Positions 32,302-45,218 of a DNA stretch of 64,000 nucleotides are shown here, one piece after another; position 1 is the stretch's first letter, and every line of letters starts with the position of its first letter. The notes beneath the pieces are model-generated. The model worked only from the letters and a program-made list of their open reading frames with translations, did not search any database and was not told the origin of the DNA. The stretch comes from Hofstenia miamia. Taxonomy: Eukaryota > Xenacoelomorpha > Acoela > Hofsteniidae. Made by a program: the position numbers and the translations under genes. The stretch is from the NCBI GenBank assembly GCA_900660155.1, contig CABFPE010000354.1:14209-78208 (forward strand), written 5' to 3'.

Positions 32302-34784
32302 ATGTCTGAGCCAGTATTCCATTATTTTCCAATACAAGGTCGTGGTGAAATCGTTCGATATGTGTTGGCTGCAGGAAAAATTAGCCATAAAGAGGTGAAC
32401 GATGTTGCTACTTACAAAGAAGACAGTCCATTTGGTTCATTACCGTACATTGAAATTGAGGGAAAACGATATGGACAGTCCAATGCGATTGCAAAGTATT
32501 TCGCTAAAAAGGTTTCATTCATGTTTTTATGTGTATTCAGTCCCAGTAATGGATGATAATTTGCAAATGAATGAATTTCTTGCTACTAAACATAATTGAG
32601 TAAATTACCTGAAGCGTATTTTCTTTCTCTTAATGCAGTAATCAATGATGAAGTAAATGTTTTACATTATTTCCCAGAAATTCAACCATCAGTGTAAATG
32701 TAAGATATATATGAAGGTGAATGATTTTGAAGTTTCGACGAGATCCATTCGTGCTTTTTATATTAGTTCAGTTTCATGATTATTTGTATTTATTAATATT
32801 TGGTAAATATTTGCACAACTCAGAAAAATTAACGAATTTTGATTATGATTTGGATGTCTTTCATTATTGTCATACATCTAGCTATTGGTGTAACATCATG
32901 GTTACTATAATGGGCTATTTACATTTAATCAGATAATTCCATTAGGAATAAACTTCTACAATAAAATAGTTGATAATAACAGAAATGAATGCTCTTCAAA
33001 ATACGAGTTTGTACATTCTCCCATTAACATAAGCTATAATACAATTCTATTAACTTAGAATTAGTGGCCACTTCAACCCAATAATGTCCCTCATCCGAAA
33101 TGTAATTTCTCTTTTACGATTTGTCACAATGCATAATTTGTGGTTACTGAAATTTTAGCATAGCGATTGTATCAGACATTTGTTAAATTTGGAAAGTCAA
33201 CTTAACTCAGCAATAGTTAAAAATATATAGAAAATACGAAAACTGCGAAATATTTTATTAATTGTTGAAGTAACGATATCTTACTCTCATTTTAATTGAA
33301 GTTTAATTGCGCTTGTTTTCAAATCTCTGATCATAGCAAAACAGCATAGATATTGTAATTGCTTTTAATTTCAGCCAAATGTATTAGTTTATAGAAAATT
33401 AATAAATTTCCAAACTTAAATCACGGCTGCAATTTGTAAAAATCTTCTAAAATTTTCACAGTTGTTTTATAAATTTCAAAAGTAAAAAAAATGTAGCATT
33501 AAATAGTTAATCTTTGGTTACTGGATTGATACTCAAGACAAGCTTTACAAAGTCTATATTGTACGAAATCCATATTTATGCTTGCACTTGGTATATATTT
33601 TGTAATTTATTTTTGCCAATAGTATATTGAAAAAACGAAAAAATTTGGTAACTTAGGTATTCCATGAGTTGACAATTTTCAACTATATATATTTTATCAT
33701 TTGCGTATTATTATTGACGCAAGCCTTAAAATGTGTGTAGATTTGAATATTTTAACTTCATTTATTGCGGTTTGGGAATCTGATGATGAGATTAAGTAGA
33801 CATTTTAGGTCAAGTACCAATGATGTTGCTTAGATATTCGACTCATAACATGTTGAAAATGTTAATCTGGGCACCAATTCAATACTAGAAAAAGTAAATA
33901 AATTTACCATTTTTGAAATAATCTCGTCAACGATTGTTGTCATATATTTTACATTCAATACTTTTGGATTTTGAGCATCATACTTGATTTATTAAGGAAA
34001 ATAAAAAATATTTATCAATCATTTGTTCATACAGGAGAGCTCCAAAATTTATAATGCACAATGCTACTCAATTTAAAATTCTGCCTACATTCTTGAACTC
34101 TACAAACAGTTAATGGTGATTAGGACAGCATACGCCTTCAATTTAATTATCATGTTCTCTAAGTTTCGCAAACATGATATTCCAGGCAACTCCATACATA
34201 ATTAAAATGTATACTTTCTTTAATGATTCTTAGGTGGAACTTACCATAAACAAGCCTAATGTCAGTCGTCCATAGTCAAAATATCTACAAATTGACAACA
34301 TTATAATTGTTTAAAAAATGTCAGCATTATATTTATATTTAAGTTATGTAGTATAAATTTTCATAATGATATTTAGGCTGGATTTTTGGGAGCAAATGAT
34401 TTGGAAGAGTTAGAAATAGTATCATATGCAGACTTCATTATTCTGGACTGTTTGGAAAATAGTTTTGCAGAGGGTAGGCCTTTATTCGTAAACAAAGATA
34501 CGACTGAAGACCAAATTAATGAATTTAAAGCCTCAACCTTGAAGAAATTCATCTCTAAAATGGAGACTCTAGAAAAAGTTTCAAAAGGTGAGTTTCTGGT
34601 TGGAGATAAAATGACATATGCTGACATTGCTCTGGCTTATGCTTTTGCATGGAGTGAGATCTTACTCCCCAAAGACTCGAAGTCAAGCTTCAGCTCAAAA
34701 ATTAACGGAATTGTTGAAAGAGTACATGAATATGAAGGTATTAAAGAATACATAAGCCAAAGGACTATACCACTATTACCATAA
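32302..34784 (+). CDS. Sigma-class glutathione S-transferase, paralog 2 (two coding exons)
   Basis: Exons 32302-32511 and 34377-34784 join in phase 0 (AAA AAG|GCT GGA) over a GT-AG intron of 1865 nt, giving 205 residues. Exon 1 encodes the same 70-residue thioredoxin-like domain as paralog 1 with four substitutions (N26K, Y29H, E34D, A50I). Tyr8, Arg14, Pro48 and the Gln59-Ser60 pair are unchanged. Exon 2 encodes the helical domain with FLVGDKMTYADIALAYAFAW and ends two residues earlier than paralog 1. Most exon 2 differences are conservative and cluster early (ENSFAEGRPLFVN against EASLGEFIPLFMN), in the part of sigma GSTs that helps shape the second-substrate pocket. This suggests different substrate preference, but that is inference. 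The gene appears intact. Confidence 0.93.
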
Positions 34785-34788
34785 CGAG

Positions 34789-34794
34789 AATAAA
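34789..34794 (+). terminator. Polyadenylation signal AATAAA after GST 2
   Basis: AATAAA lies five bases after the TAA stop, with a second AATAAA at 34814-34819. Either would give a very short 3' UTR, as in paralog 1. Confidence 0.55.
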
Positions 34795-34819
34795 TTCTGA
34801 AATAGTTCATCAAAATAAA

Positions 34820-35808
34820 TTAAATATCATGATTGTTTTTTTATCTTTTTATGAAGCTTTCCAAATGTATTTTGATAATAATTAAATGTGATAAGCAAAT
34901 CTTAGAAGTTCTACTACAACTATTAAATAACTTCAATACTATAATATCGCCGCTCCAAGGTTTTTTTTTACAAACAAACATTTTCGGAAAAAAGCAATTT
35001 GCTATCATTAAACTGATTCAAAATGATCTAACATGTCTGCACTTGCAAGGTAGAAGCCATAAGCATGTATTGCTCCAAAGAATATACGAAGTTGTTTTCT
35101 TATAATGCTAGAACAATAATAAATCTTGATATTAGAAATAACTCATACTTAATTAATTAAATAAGTAAAAAGATCCCAATAGCTCTTTGAAAAGTAACCA
35201 ATTTGTATTTAATATTTTAAAAAACATCCTGTTTTTCTGTTGAAGAAATGTATTTTAAACTCACAACTTCAGTGTAATCTATTTTGCATAATCCATTTAA
35301 TATCTTAAATTGAAAATATCAAGTCATAAATTTGAAATTGAAGAGCAGTTAGAAGTATTTTTATGTTTAGCAAATGCACATAAGATGTTTCCTCATTTGA
35401 ACTGTTATTGATAACATACAACTTTTTTCAATTGTTGGTGCTATACATGGGACATTTCATTTCACATAAAATAATACATTATTTGTTTTGATTAGAACTT
35501 TGTTATAATGTTCACTCTATTGTAAATCTGATAAGATATTTACATCTAATTATTGAGGAATTTATCTAATTGAGTGTTTACATATTTTGAAGATAATAAA
35601 TATTTGTATTTAGCTTCACTTAAACCTGATTTAGATATATTTTATTTCATTTCATTTTTTACCACATTTCATGGTTGAATCAATTGTATTTTTAATAAAG
35701 AATTCAGTATGAGATTCTTCTAAAATTATGCTATCATCAACCAGAAATGAAATATTTGAATTTCTACTAAGACAAAGATAATTAACAAATACAAACAATA
35801 ACAGCAGT
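34820..35808. other. Intergenic A+T-rich DNA downstream of GST 2
   Basis: A 90-codon frame at 34833-35105 starts just past the polyadenylation signals and has no recognisable feature. Nothing else supported. Confidence 0.35.
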
Positions 35809-35870
35809 CAGTACCGGCTTTAAGGGGGCAAATGCCATGAGCCTGCGCTTTTGGGGGCCCCGTGACAAGC
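35809..35870. repeat. Isolated hAT-type element end
   Basis: CAGTACCGGCTTTAAGGGGG is followed by further GC-rich sequence with GCTTTTGGGGGCCCCGTG in strongly A+T-rich surroundings. A CAGT-CCGGCTTTA start is a recurring hAT-type terminus. I did not find a partner end, so this is probably one end of a truncated copy. Confidence 0.45.
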
Positions 35871-38084
35871 AATTATTACAGAAAAGCTATTAGTAAACTT
35901 AAGAAAATTCAAATTAAATTATTCACAATATCAATTCAAAAGTTACATTGCTAGTTACACTCTATGATTTACAACAAATAAGGCTCTTTTCACTTTATAA
36001 TTGTTAGAAATTTGTGATCTAAGTGGTTTGTAACTGCTATCAATCGAATGTGATGTAGCATGACATTTTGATTTTCCGAATTTAGTAGATGATAGTTACA
36101 ACTACAAAAATACTTCTTAAATACGTGTAAATAACAAATGCGTCTTAATTCAATTATCTTTCAAAAACAAAAAAATATTCTTGATAAATATAACCTTCTT
36201 TATATGCATAGCAATTGTTCTTGCAATAATTCTTGCAATCTAAGATTTGATTAGTTGACAAAATATGCGCAACTGCATAATTAAATATTTGCTAAGCTTG
36301 ACAAGTATATATTACATAGGTATATACTTAGGATACAATTATATATCTACATATATATATATATATATACATACATATATATATCGTAAATATAATTATA
36401 TCTTATTGTATTATATTTTTAATATTATATGAATTTCCACATTATGTCATATTAGTAGTATAAAAGCGAGCGCACTACGTTTCACAAATTGACCTTTGAC
36501 CCTGGCGGGCATGGATATGATGTAATTGTGTAATTTGAGCGTCTGTATATCTCTGACGTCATTGGAATATATTCTCTTTTGTTGTAACATTTGTTGACAA
36601 ACGCATTTGTTTGAAGTCTATTGCAAAAAATGTAACAAATTTTTTTACTTGCTTATTTGCGTGGACTAATTTAGTTTATGTTTATTTTACATACTTGTTT
36701 TTTTCTTAACATACATGACATCGGAAATACCACATTAATTTAGTTTATATGTTTATTTTACATACTTGTTTTATTCGGTAAAATTTAATAACAAATGTTT
36801 GAATCAGAGAGATAAAAATACTCGTTAGAAGTGTAATGGTTTATTTCGGTAATAAAGCAACATAATTTTTCGGAAAAAACCAAAAACTAGTTTATGCAAA
36901 AACTTGCAGTTTCTAATATTTAATAAACGTACGTGGTAAAACCCACATACGTGTTTAAGACAAGACAAAAATGTAATTTATTCTATACTATGCTTATAAT
37001 GACCATATATATTTTACTATTGAATTTGTATATTGTGTTAGTTTTTCACCATTGTTGTTGAGGGAATTCTGTAGGAAACAAAGCAATGTGTATTTGCACA
37101 TTATGAATTTCACACGATCGTATCTAAATTAATGATTAATAAATTAAGTGATAGATCACAGTATAAAACACATGATAAATAAAAGCTTAAACAAAATCAA
37201 TTAAAAATGTGTATTAATAAACAAACAACGTTTCCATTTATGATAAAGTCTATAATAAATTTAACATCGGACTGCAAATTAGCAGCAATTTATTAAAATA
37301 AAATTGATTCGGTTTAAAAAGAAATGTCAGTAAAACTAACTAGAGATCATATTGTAAAAAGTGTTAAGAATCAAAACAATATCGAGATTTAATTATAAAA
37401 ATAGCTAACCAAAAAGTTTGAAATCTTTCAGAGTAGTTGCCTTTGTTTCAGCAATGTGAAATTCCATTATGCCGTCTGTGTATTAAAGTTGCATGGTTTA
37501 ATAATGTCAACATTACGTGGTTTTATCACCATTTGATGTACGGAAGCTAATTGTAATTCTATTGATGAATGGCTTTAAAGTTGGTTTATAAATTATATGA
37601 GACTTTTTATAATTGATGAATGGCTGATCATTTACACTATATACTGTGAATAAGGGTATTTGATCCAATAACGGGATGCTATCACTCTGATAATGCTGAC
37701 AAGTGACTATATGTTAAGAACAGTCTAATTATTTTTGATGGTTTTACACATTTATAGACTTTTACGTGGGTTTTCTACTTTATACTTTTTTTCACTTTAT
37801 ATGGTTTGTCACTTTGAACAAAATGAAAATTTCATGACGGTATTAGTATAAACTTTCAAGAACGAGTAAGAAAAACGTACATACATATAAATACGACTAA
37901 TCTTTGTTGTAAATTCTGATTTTATTTTCGTATTTTAAAGAATGAATGGTTTTGTTATTTAATATCGCATATAAATAAAATTTTAAGACATTCTACAAAT
38001 CAATGATTGTTAAAGTACTTGCAGTTGTTTAATAGTTCATGAATTTTAAAATAAAAACTTTATAATTATTGAGAAAGCATCATA
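35871..38084. other. Intergenic A+T-rich DNA
   Basis: Contains a TA-rich microsatellite at about 36345-36382. A short direct repeat with TTTAGTTTATGTTTATTTTA and ACATACTTGTTTT appears twice near 36670 and 36738. No gene seen. Confidence 0.4.
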
Positions 38085-38805
38085 ATTCGGTACTACGGCT
38101 GATTAAAAAGTATTGAATTTTTAGTTTTTAAAATTCAAAACTATGCGTGAACTTCACCATCATTTACTGACTCAAAAAGTGCAAGCATACAATTTGTGAA
38201 ACTATAATTTTCAATTATTTCATTGTTTTTAGCCCAAAGTAGTAATAGTGATAAAGGGCAATTGTTTGAAATTGTATCAAATTTTTAACAAAATAGAATT
38301 ATGTTTAGAAACGACGGTATTTTTTTTCATGAAAATATGCACTAAATTGAATACATTATGTATTTCATATTATAGGAATTCATTATGCACTACAAATGAG
38401 AAATGTTTAGTGCAATTTTAATGATATAGGATTAAGCAAAGTACAAAATGTTCACACGAAGTTTTTTTAAATGTGTGCCTACTCGTCAAATTTTGTTGCA
38501 TATTTTGATAAAATTTTAGAAAATCAAACATCCCAAAATGTAAAAATCTTGCTAAAATCAATGAAATTTTAAAATTACGAAAAATTGTGTTGGGTTTTAA
38601 ATGTCACAGAAGTGTTTTTTGTAATTTTGGAGAAGGTGTGCGGTGGGGAAGTTTGCCCATATTATTGAATTTGTATACATAAATTTTTTTGCACCCTATT
38701 GGACACAAAGGAATTTCGTTTTAATTTTTTGAACCACTAACGAACTATTCTTATTTTAGAGGAATCCCGACCCCACTCGGCCCCTTCTATATCCGCAATA
38801 GTCTG
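38085..38805. mobile_element. hAT-type non-autonomous element, diverged reverse copy
   Basis: Reverse-orientation relative of 24109-24913. Near 38090 ATTCGGTACTACGGCTGATT matches the other copy's sequence near 24835, and the far end reads CCCTTCTATATCCGC, matching its CTGTATCCGCCCCTG terminus. The end corresponding to 24913 is missing by about 75 bp. No target duplication is visible, so it is older or truncated. Confidence 0.7.
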
Positions 38806-38845
38806 TAATACTGTATCTCGCCATTCAATAATCTGTTTTGTTAAT

Positions 38846-39375
38846 AATGCATAATTTTATCACACTTAATTTTAGTACACATTACACGAAATATTTCTTG
38901 CCACGAAATATTTTTTTTGTCGCGCAATGGCGTGCGAAAATTGATTTTGCGTGCTATCATAATACATGGCATAAAAAATATTTTTAGCAATTGCTCTAAA
39001 TTGGCCTGCATTTTTATATCGTCACGAAATCTTTTTGTACTGTGAAGCAATAGGCATTGTAATGCTGCCTTTATTTAAAGGAAATGTTTGCTAGATTTTG
39101 GGACAATTTGCATTTTATTCACACATATATTATCTTGAGAAGTCATGGAAAAAAGTATTTTTAGGGATTTCTTTAAATTGGTCTGCATTTTTGTTGCCAT
39201 CAATTTAGAGAAATCTCTAAAAACACAGAGAGATTTGGTGGCGGTATAAAACAGTGGCCAATTTAGAGCAATTGCTAAAAATATTTTTAATGCCATGTAT
39301 TAAGATAGCACGCAAAATCAATTTTCATACGCCATCGCGCGACAGTAATTTTTTGTAACAAGAAATACTTCATGT
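38846..39375. repeat. Inverted-repeat cluster of the dispersed repeat (copies C, D and a partial)
   Basis: A reverse copy (about 38870-39033) and a shorter reverse unit (39144-39200) face a forward copy (39233-39375). The centre near 39200-39240 carries AGAGAAATCTCT and another AGAGAG-type word. The arms share AGCAATTGCTCTAAATTGG or its complement, plus AATATTTTTA and CGCGCGACAG. The transcript could fold back on itself. It may be a foldback-type element or repeated insertions of the same repeat. Confidence 0.65.
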
Positions 39376-39537
39376 AATTGGGCTACATCTATATGTAAAT
39401 ATAAATTAAAACTCCATAGTAGAAAGTCCAACGAGAATATCAGCCATGTAGAGAAATTTATGGGGATTCAAAACTTAATCAAAGTTGGAATAAAGAATAT
39501 TATGACAAAATCGAGTTTAAGAGCCTCATCAGAAATT

Positions 39538-39559
39538 TATATATATATATATATATATA
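39538..39559. repeat. (TA)n microsatellite at gap edge
   Basis: TA run that continues directly into the N run. Assembly probably stopped in this repeat. Confidence 0.9.
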
Positions 39560-40559
39560 NNNNNNNNNNNNNNNNNNNNNNNNNNNNNNNNNNNNNNNNN
39601 NNNNNNNNNNNNNNNNNNNNNNNNNNNNNNNNNNNNNNNNNNNNNNNNNNNNNNNNNNNNNNNNNNNNNNNNNNNNNNNNNNNNNNNNNNNNNNNNNNNN
39701 NNNNNNNNNNNNNNNNNNNNNNNNNNNNNNNNNNNNNNNNNNNNNNNNNNNNNNNNNNNNNNNNNNNNNNNNNNNNNNNNNNNNNNNNNNNNNNNNNNNN
39801 NNNNNNNNNNNNNNNNNNNNNNNNNNNNNNNNNNNNNNNNNNNNNNNNNNNNNNNNNNNNNNNNNNNNNNNNNNNNNNNNNNNNNNNNNNNNNNNNNNNN
39901 NNNNNNNNNNNNNNNNNNNNNNNNNNNNNNNNNNNNNNNNNNNNNNNNNNNNNNNNNNNNNNNNNNNNNNNNNNNNNNNNNNNNNNNNNNNNNNNNNNNN
40001 NNNNNNNNNNNNNNNNNNNNNNNNNNNNNNNNNNNNNNNNNNNNNNNNNNNNNNNNNNNNNNNNNNNNNNNNNNNNNNNNNNNNNNNNNNNNNNNNNNNN
40101 NNNNNNNNNNNNNNNNNNNNNNNNNNNNNNNNNNNNNNNNNNNNNNNNNNNNNNNNNNNNNNNNNNNNNNNNNNNNNNNNNNNNNNNNNNNNNNNNNNNN
40201 NNNNNNNNNNNNNNNNNNNNNNNNNNNNNNNNNNNNNNNNNNNNNNNNNNNNNNNNNNNNNNNNNNNNNNNNNNNNNNNNNNNNNNNNNNNNNNNNNNNN
40301 NNNNNNNNNNNNNNNNNNNNNNNNNNNNNNNNNNNNNNNNNNNNNNNNNNNNNNNNNNNNNNNNNNNNNNNNNNNNNNNNNNNNNNNNNNNNNNNNNNNN
40401 NNNNNNNNNNNNNNNNNNNNNNNNNNNNNNNNNNNNNNNNNNNNNNNNNNNNNNNNNNNNNNNNNNNNNNNNNNNNNNNNNNNNNNNNNNNNNNNNNNNN
40501 NNNNNNNNNNNNNNNNNNNNNNNNNNNNNNNNNNNNNNNNNNNNNNNNNNNNNNNNNNN
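39560..40559. other. Assembly gap of 1000 N
   Basis: Exactly 1000 Ns, which looks like a placeholder size rather than a measured distance. Polinton-related sequence resumes immediately after it, so the missing part of that element may lie here. Confidence 0.98.
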
Positions 40560-40881
40560 AAAAGCCTAGTAGATTTCCAGCTTGGGCCAAGTCTATTTCA
40601 TATTGTGAATCATTCTTCACCATTAATAAATTGCGAAAAGATTTAAATTTTAATAAAATACCATAAGGATCTAACATGTAATTTATAAACCCATAGAGTT
40701 CATGAAAGCTTTGCTTATGTACTGAATAAACTTCCACTTGGGTTATTTTTCCATCTTTATCCTTTAAAGTCCACATTTGGTGTTTAAGATTAAGAAATTT
40801 TGATGGATATCCAAAATCAAATAATGCAACTTCACATGCATTATATATCAGTTTGTCCAAATATGTTGTAAATTCATTCAA
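40560..40881 (-). pseudogene. Polinton-associated protein region, identity uncertain
   Basis: About 107 residues before the gap, beginning MNEFTTYLDKLI and ending in a hydrophobic AGNLLGF block. The pattern (aromatic-YP segment, short charged stretch, terminal L-GF) recalls a conserved structural-type Polinton protein. I assign it to the element by position and this resemblance only. Confidence 0.45.
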
Positions 40882-41043
40882 TCCATCTGGGCAACATACA
40901 CCAGGCTTCCAGCATTATTCAGATAATAATGTTACAATAACCATTACCACCCGTCTATGCGTTTGTTATCATCTGAGTGAACTTGTAATGTAATGTCTAT
41001 GTATTTTATTAAATTGTACATGTGTTTTTATCAAATACAAGTT

Positions 41044-41523
41044 TTAGGTAATTTTATTAAGACCATTATCACACAAAAAATCATTAATAAATGGTAAATT
41101 GGTAAACACAAACACTTCTGGTATTTTATTAAAAAATAAATATGCATGAAATATACAGTAAGCACCACATATCAGAGATGTTCCTTGTAATCTTGTTTTT
41201 CTATCACCTGCATAAATGCGAAATCCGGGATAGGCGGTGTGACAATAGTGTTCAATGTCAGGATAATGTTTTAAGGGACAACCAAGAGAATCTTTGAAAA
41301 TTAAGTTGCCATTGTCATCTCGTATAATCAACAACCAGTGCGTACCAGGGTGATTGCGTGGACTTGCATTTGCAATTAAAAATGAGCATTGAACCAAACT
41401 TGGTTGAATATCATCTGAGGCATGTACACCATAAAATTGAAAGCAGAGTGAGGGAATTTGTAAGGAAATGCATCTAATCTTGTCAGCATCCATTAAATAT
41501 TTAAGTGATTGTAAAGTTTCCAA
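41044..41523 (-). pseudogene. Polinton adenain-like cysteine protease
   Basis: About 159 residues. It has the adenovirus-protease layout: a GVHASDDIQP segment, a PGTHWLLI histidine block, an acidic-residue block (FKDSLG) and a cysteine block near LICGAYCIF. In Polintons this enzyme is thought to mature capsid proteins. It is part of the fossil element. Confidence 0.85.
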
Positions 41524-41951
41524 TGTCTAAATTTAACATAGAGCCAAAACAATAAAAAAGGTAGATGGCCTAAAATTGGTAAATTACACCAAAATCTGTA
41601 AAATATCAGATATCCATTGCCAATTCCAAATTCTCTTTTAACAAAACCATAGCTATCATGGTGAATTGCGTGTATTCTAAATAGTATTGACCATTTCAAA
41701 AGCAAGTGTAGCCTCAAATTATCAATTTTAATCAATCCTCTGTGAGGGTTCATTTGCAAAACCTTTTCAACACCAACATTGTTTATACCATATTTCTGTA
41801 ATAGATAGTTTGTAACATGTGCAAACTTTAAATACAGGTCTTTGGTAGAGTGAATATGACCTTCCACCACATGAATTTCATCAAGTTTCAACATCTCTCC
41901 ACAATACAATGATTTACAAAGCACATATCTTATCCTTTTATAACTTTTCAC
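41493..41951 (-). pseudogene. Polinton region of unassigned function
   Basis: An open stretch of about 152 codons between the capsid and protease regions. I recognise no domain. Position suggests an accessory or structural Polinton gene. Confidence 0.35.
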
Positions 41952-42225
41952 TGTTTATCAATATAGACTTTGGAATTAGTTTCCCTCAAAATGATAACTT
42001 CCATTGATTCAGTTAGTGTGTTTTTAAAATCCAGTGTTAAACATATATTTGCACCACTCAATTCAGGATACAAAACCTAGTTGTTGGCCTCTGCAATGCT
42101 AGTCAGATCAAAAACCATAATTGCATGTTCATTATATTGCATGTATGATATTCCACTGCCATAATTATTTATCCCCAGAGCTTTTATGAATTGATAATAT
42201 GCCTGCACATAGTTGTCTTCTCCAA

Positions 42226-43010
42226 CTAACATGGGGTGTATGCCATATTTGATCCTCCACAGGTTATAGTAACTTGACAGAGTCCTTTAAATTTATATGA
42301 AAACAGATTTGTAAACATTGTCCCTGTAAACTGATGATTTGGAACATTTGCCAAGGCAATTCTTCTAATGGGTTCATTGGAAAAAACATTTTCTCTAGTA
42401 AGTGTGTTTTGACCTGCTGGAATTATAAATGTACATGTAAGAATTCTTGTAAAGTGGTATGTAGCAGGAGTTGTCAATACCATTTTTTCAATTGCCAAAT
42501 GTACACTTTCTTTGACTCTGAGCTTTCTTAGAGTTAGGAAGGCACCTGTAATTTGCATTTTGTAATTGGCATTATCATCTGCAAATAGGGAAAAATCGTC
42601 TTGTGATCTTAAAAGCTTTAGCCAAATATCAACTCCAGGTATTAGTAATTTTTCACATTGGAAAAAATCAATTGTGAGAGGGCCATAGAAACTTGCCACC
42701 TTGTTTTCCATTGTTAGTGCTCTACATCTGTACTGACCTTCTTTTTCATCCCCTTCTTTTATCAGTTTATCAGGGTGTTTCTCATAATAATACCTGCTTG
42801 ATGTTAGTATTGAAGTCTTGTTGGCTGCACTTTTTGATAGTTCATTAATAACCATATCCATATGTGGCCATACTGCATCACCTGTGTGTAATAAAACAAT
42901 GAATGTAAGGCATTATTTGTTAAACAAACTTGATCTTGTTTTGCATCATCTTTGTCAGCCCAAACTAGGTTCCCACCATCACTTTTGTGTACAATTTTCA
43001 CCCATAAACC
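42226..43010 (-). pseudogene. Polinton major capsid protein region
   Basis: Blocks such as NNALHSLF, RYYYEKHPDKL, FYGPLTIDFFQCEKLLIPGV, DIWLKLLRSQDDFSL and FLTLRKLRVKESVHLAIEK match the double-jelly-roll major capsid proteins predicted in Polintons. In known relatives this protein forms the icosahedral shell. Here it is a broken fossil. Confidence 0.8.
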
Positions 43011-43299
43011 AAGATGTATACTTTGTACTCATCTTGCTCTGACCTGAAATTAAATTCAACAAGTGGTCCATTAAAACCAGAACTTGGGAAATATTCCTGT
43101 GTACTTCTGCCATTAAAGTTTACAAACACCTTATCATGTTAGAAAATAACCAAGCAAGAATGAGTAAGTATGGTCATGACAAGTATCAAACTAATATCAA
43201 GTGTCAATGTGTACAGCTATTTATACCAAATTCTTAAAAATGTCAGTTTTCTTTATGAGGGGGTCTTTTTGACTATGTGTGGACTAGGTTTACATTGAT

Positions 43300-43640
43300 T
43301 TTTTTTACAGTTGAAACTGTAAATTGTTTAGTTCCACGTTTTGTTTTAATTGTTTTTGTTATCCTCCCTGGCTCAGAGAAGCCATTACCAGTTTGTTCTG
43401 ACATTGTTTATTAAATTGATTCCTGACTGTGTTTTTCACTACAATGGCAATTCTTCATTTTAAAACCTTTTTCACATTTTTGCCAGAGACTATGTTGTTT
43501 AAACCTGAAATTGATTCATCCAAAATCTCATTACCAATATTGCTTAATACATTTTTCAAGGGTGGAATCATTTTCAATGCTAGTGGTATGGCAATGCACC
43601 CGAGTGTGGTAATTACTCAAAAACCTTTTTGACAAGTTAT
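43300..43640 (-). pseudogene. Small Polinton structural-type region
   Basis: The minus strand shows a hydrophobic Ile/Leu/Lys-rich stretch between the capsid and integrase regions, reminiscent of the small membrane-active or minor capsid proteins of Polintons. Weak evidence. Confidence 0.3.
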
Positions 43641-43727
43641 TGCTTTAGGGTTTCTACCACTTGCTTGTTCACTATAATATCACTCCATACAGAATGATTT
43701 GACAATGACATGTATAGGTTATTTATA

Positions 43728-44690
43728 CTATTCTATTCTTGTCCATGCATGCTTCCTAATTACTCTAGTCAATTCCCATTGGTAGAATGTTTCTTTAATT
43801 ATTTCGCCATTAGCATCACTACTATTTGACTTTAATTCATATGTAATGGGGATCATGGGAAACACTTTGTTTATTTTAAAAACATCCATTTGAAATTGTG
43901 GTGAGTAGCTTTTTCCAAATGTGTAGTCAGATTTTGAAATTCTTACCAGACCACCAAGGCAAAACAATGGTGGTCAGTAATGCTTATTACTAATGGTCAT
44001 TAGTTTTCCAATCAGGTATGGTATATGTTTTTTTCTTACAGAATTTGGAGACATGCCTATTGTCTGATTTACTCTGGAATTGAAGACACCAACAATTTGT
44101 TGAAGTTTATCTATATATTTGTAACCCCCACTAAAGTGTAGATACTTGAATAGAATTTCTTTTAAACTCCTTAACACTCTTTCCAAACACACCACTTTCA
44201 TGTTTGAGTTTTTGCTATACACTGTTATATTATTTCTATTGTAGAAATCATTAAAAACTCCTTTAAATTCTGTTCCCCTATCAACCCAAATCTTTTTCAC
44301 ATCATGCCAGGTATCAAATTTTTTAAATGCAGAAAACACATGACTATCAGTTTCATTATACAACAGTTGTACACAAAATTTTTTTGACAAAGTATCATAA
44401 CAAGTACTTTATCCCTCTATTGTACTATGCTAGACTTTCAACAACTGCCAAACCCATAGTCCATATTTCATCAATGCCAAATTCAATAACATGCTGAAGT
44501 GGGAATTTTCTCACAGCTGACTTGTGTATAGTGTACGTATCATTTGTAGCAAGGAAATTTTTTACATTTTCCTGACTTATTTTTGGGAATTTCAATTTAG
44601 CTTTGCAATACAACTCATAAACACCCCCAAAACTAGCAGATGATCTTAACAAAGTGTACAACTTTTTAAAATTGCACACACACAATGGTT
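43728..44690 (-). pseudogene. Polinton retroviral-like integrase region
   Basis: An N-terminal part with YELYCKAKLKFPKISQENV and FGIDEIWTMGLAVVESLA, a catalytic-core part with WVDRGTEFKGVFNDFYNRNN and VFNSRVNQTIGMSPN, and a C-terminal GGLVRISKSDYTFGKSYSPQ segment together match the rve-type integrases of Polintons. This enzyme inserts the element into host DNA. Broken fossil. Confidence 0.88.
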
Positions 44691-45218
44691 TAGTCTTTTG
44701 TTTGGTGTTTGCAGGGCGTTTTTGAATTCAGTAAATGATAATGAGCCAGTACTTGTATAAATTGCATCATTGTGTAGGAGAGCACTTGTATTTGAACTGC
44801 TTAAAAAGTTTTTTAATTCATCACTGGTTGTGATATCCTGTTGACATCGTCATTGTTGAGTAGGTGTTTGAACAGCAGTGCATTTTACTTGTATATCATC
44901 TTGAACAAAAGGGGTTTGTTGCTGTTGTGTATAATAATGATTACTTGATTTTAGCTGCATACTGTCACTGTCAATACATTGCTCTTGACAGCAATCTGAT
45001 GTTAATCTATTGTAATTTTCCAGAGAAATAAGCACCATTTCAACCGTGGACATTGTATATAATGATTTGAGATTTTAATGTGTTTATATATTATATATAG
45101 TTCATCATAATGCGTAGAAGACAGTTGAAAAATTCTAGTCCATTTGATGTTCTTAGAATTGTAATTTTTTTCGACTTTGATTGTTTTAATAGTGTGGTCT
45201 CCCAATACTGACAGTATT

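Noticed and set aside
39460-40881. Long open frames spanning the N run on both strands
   Set aside because: They exist only because Ns contain no stops. Only the part at 40560-40881 on the minus strand is real sequence, and it is treated as a Polinton region.
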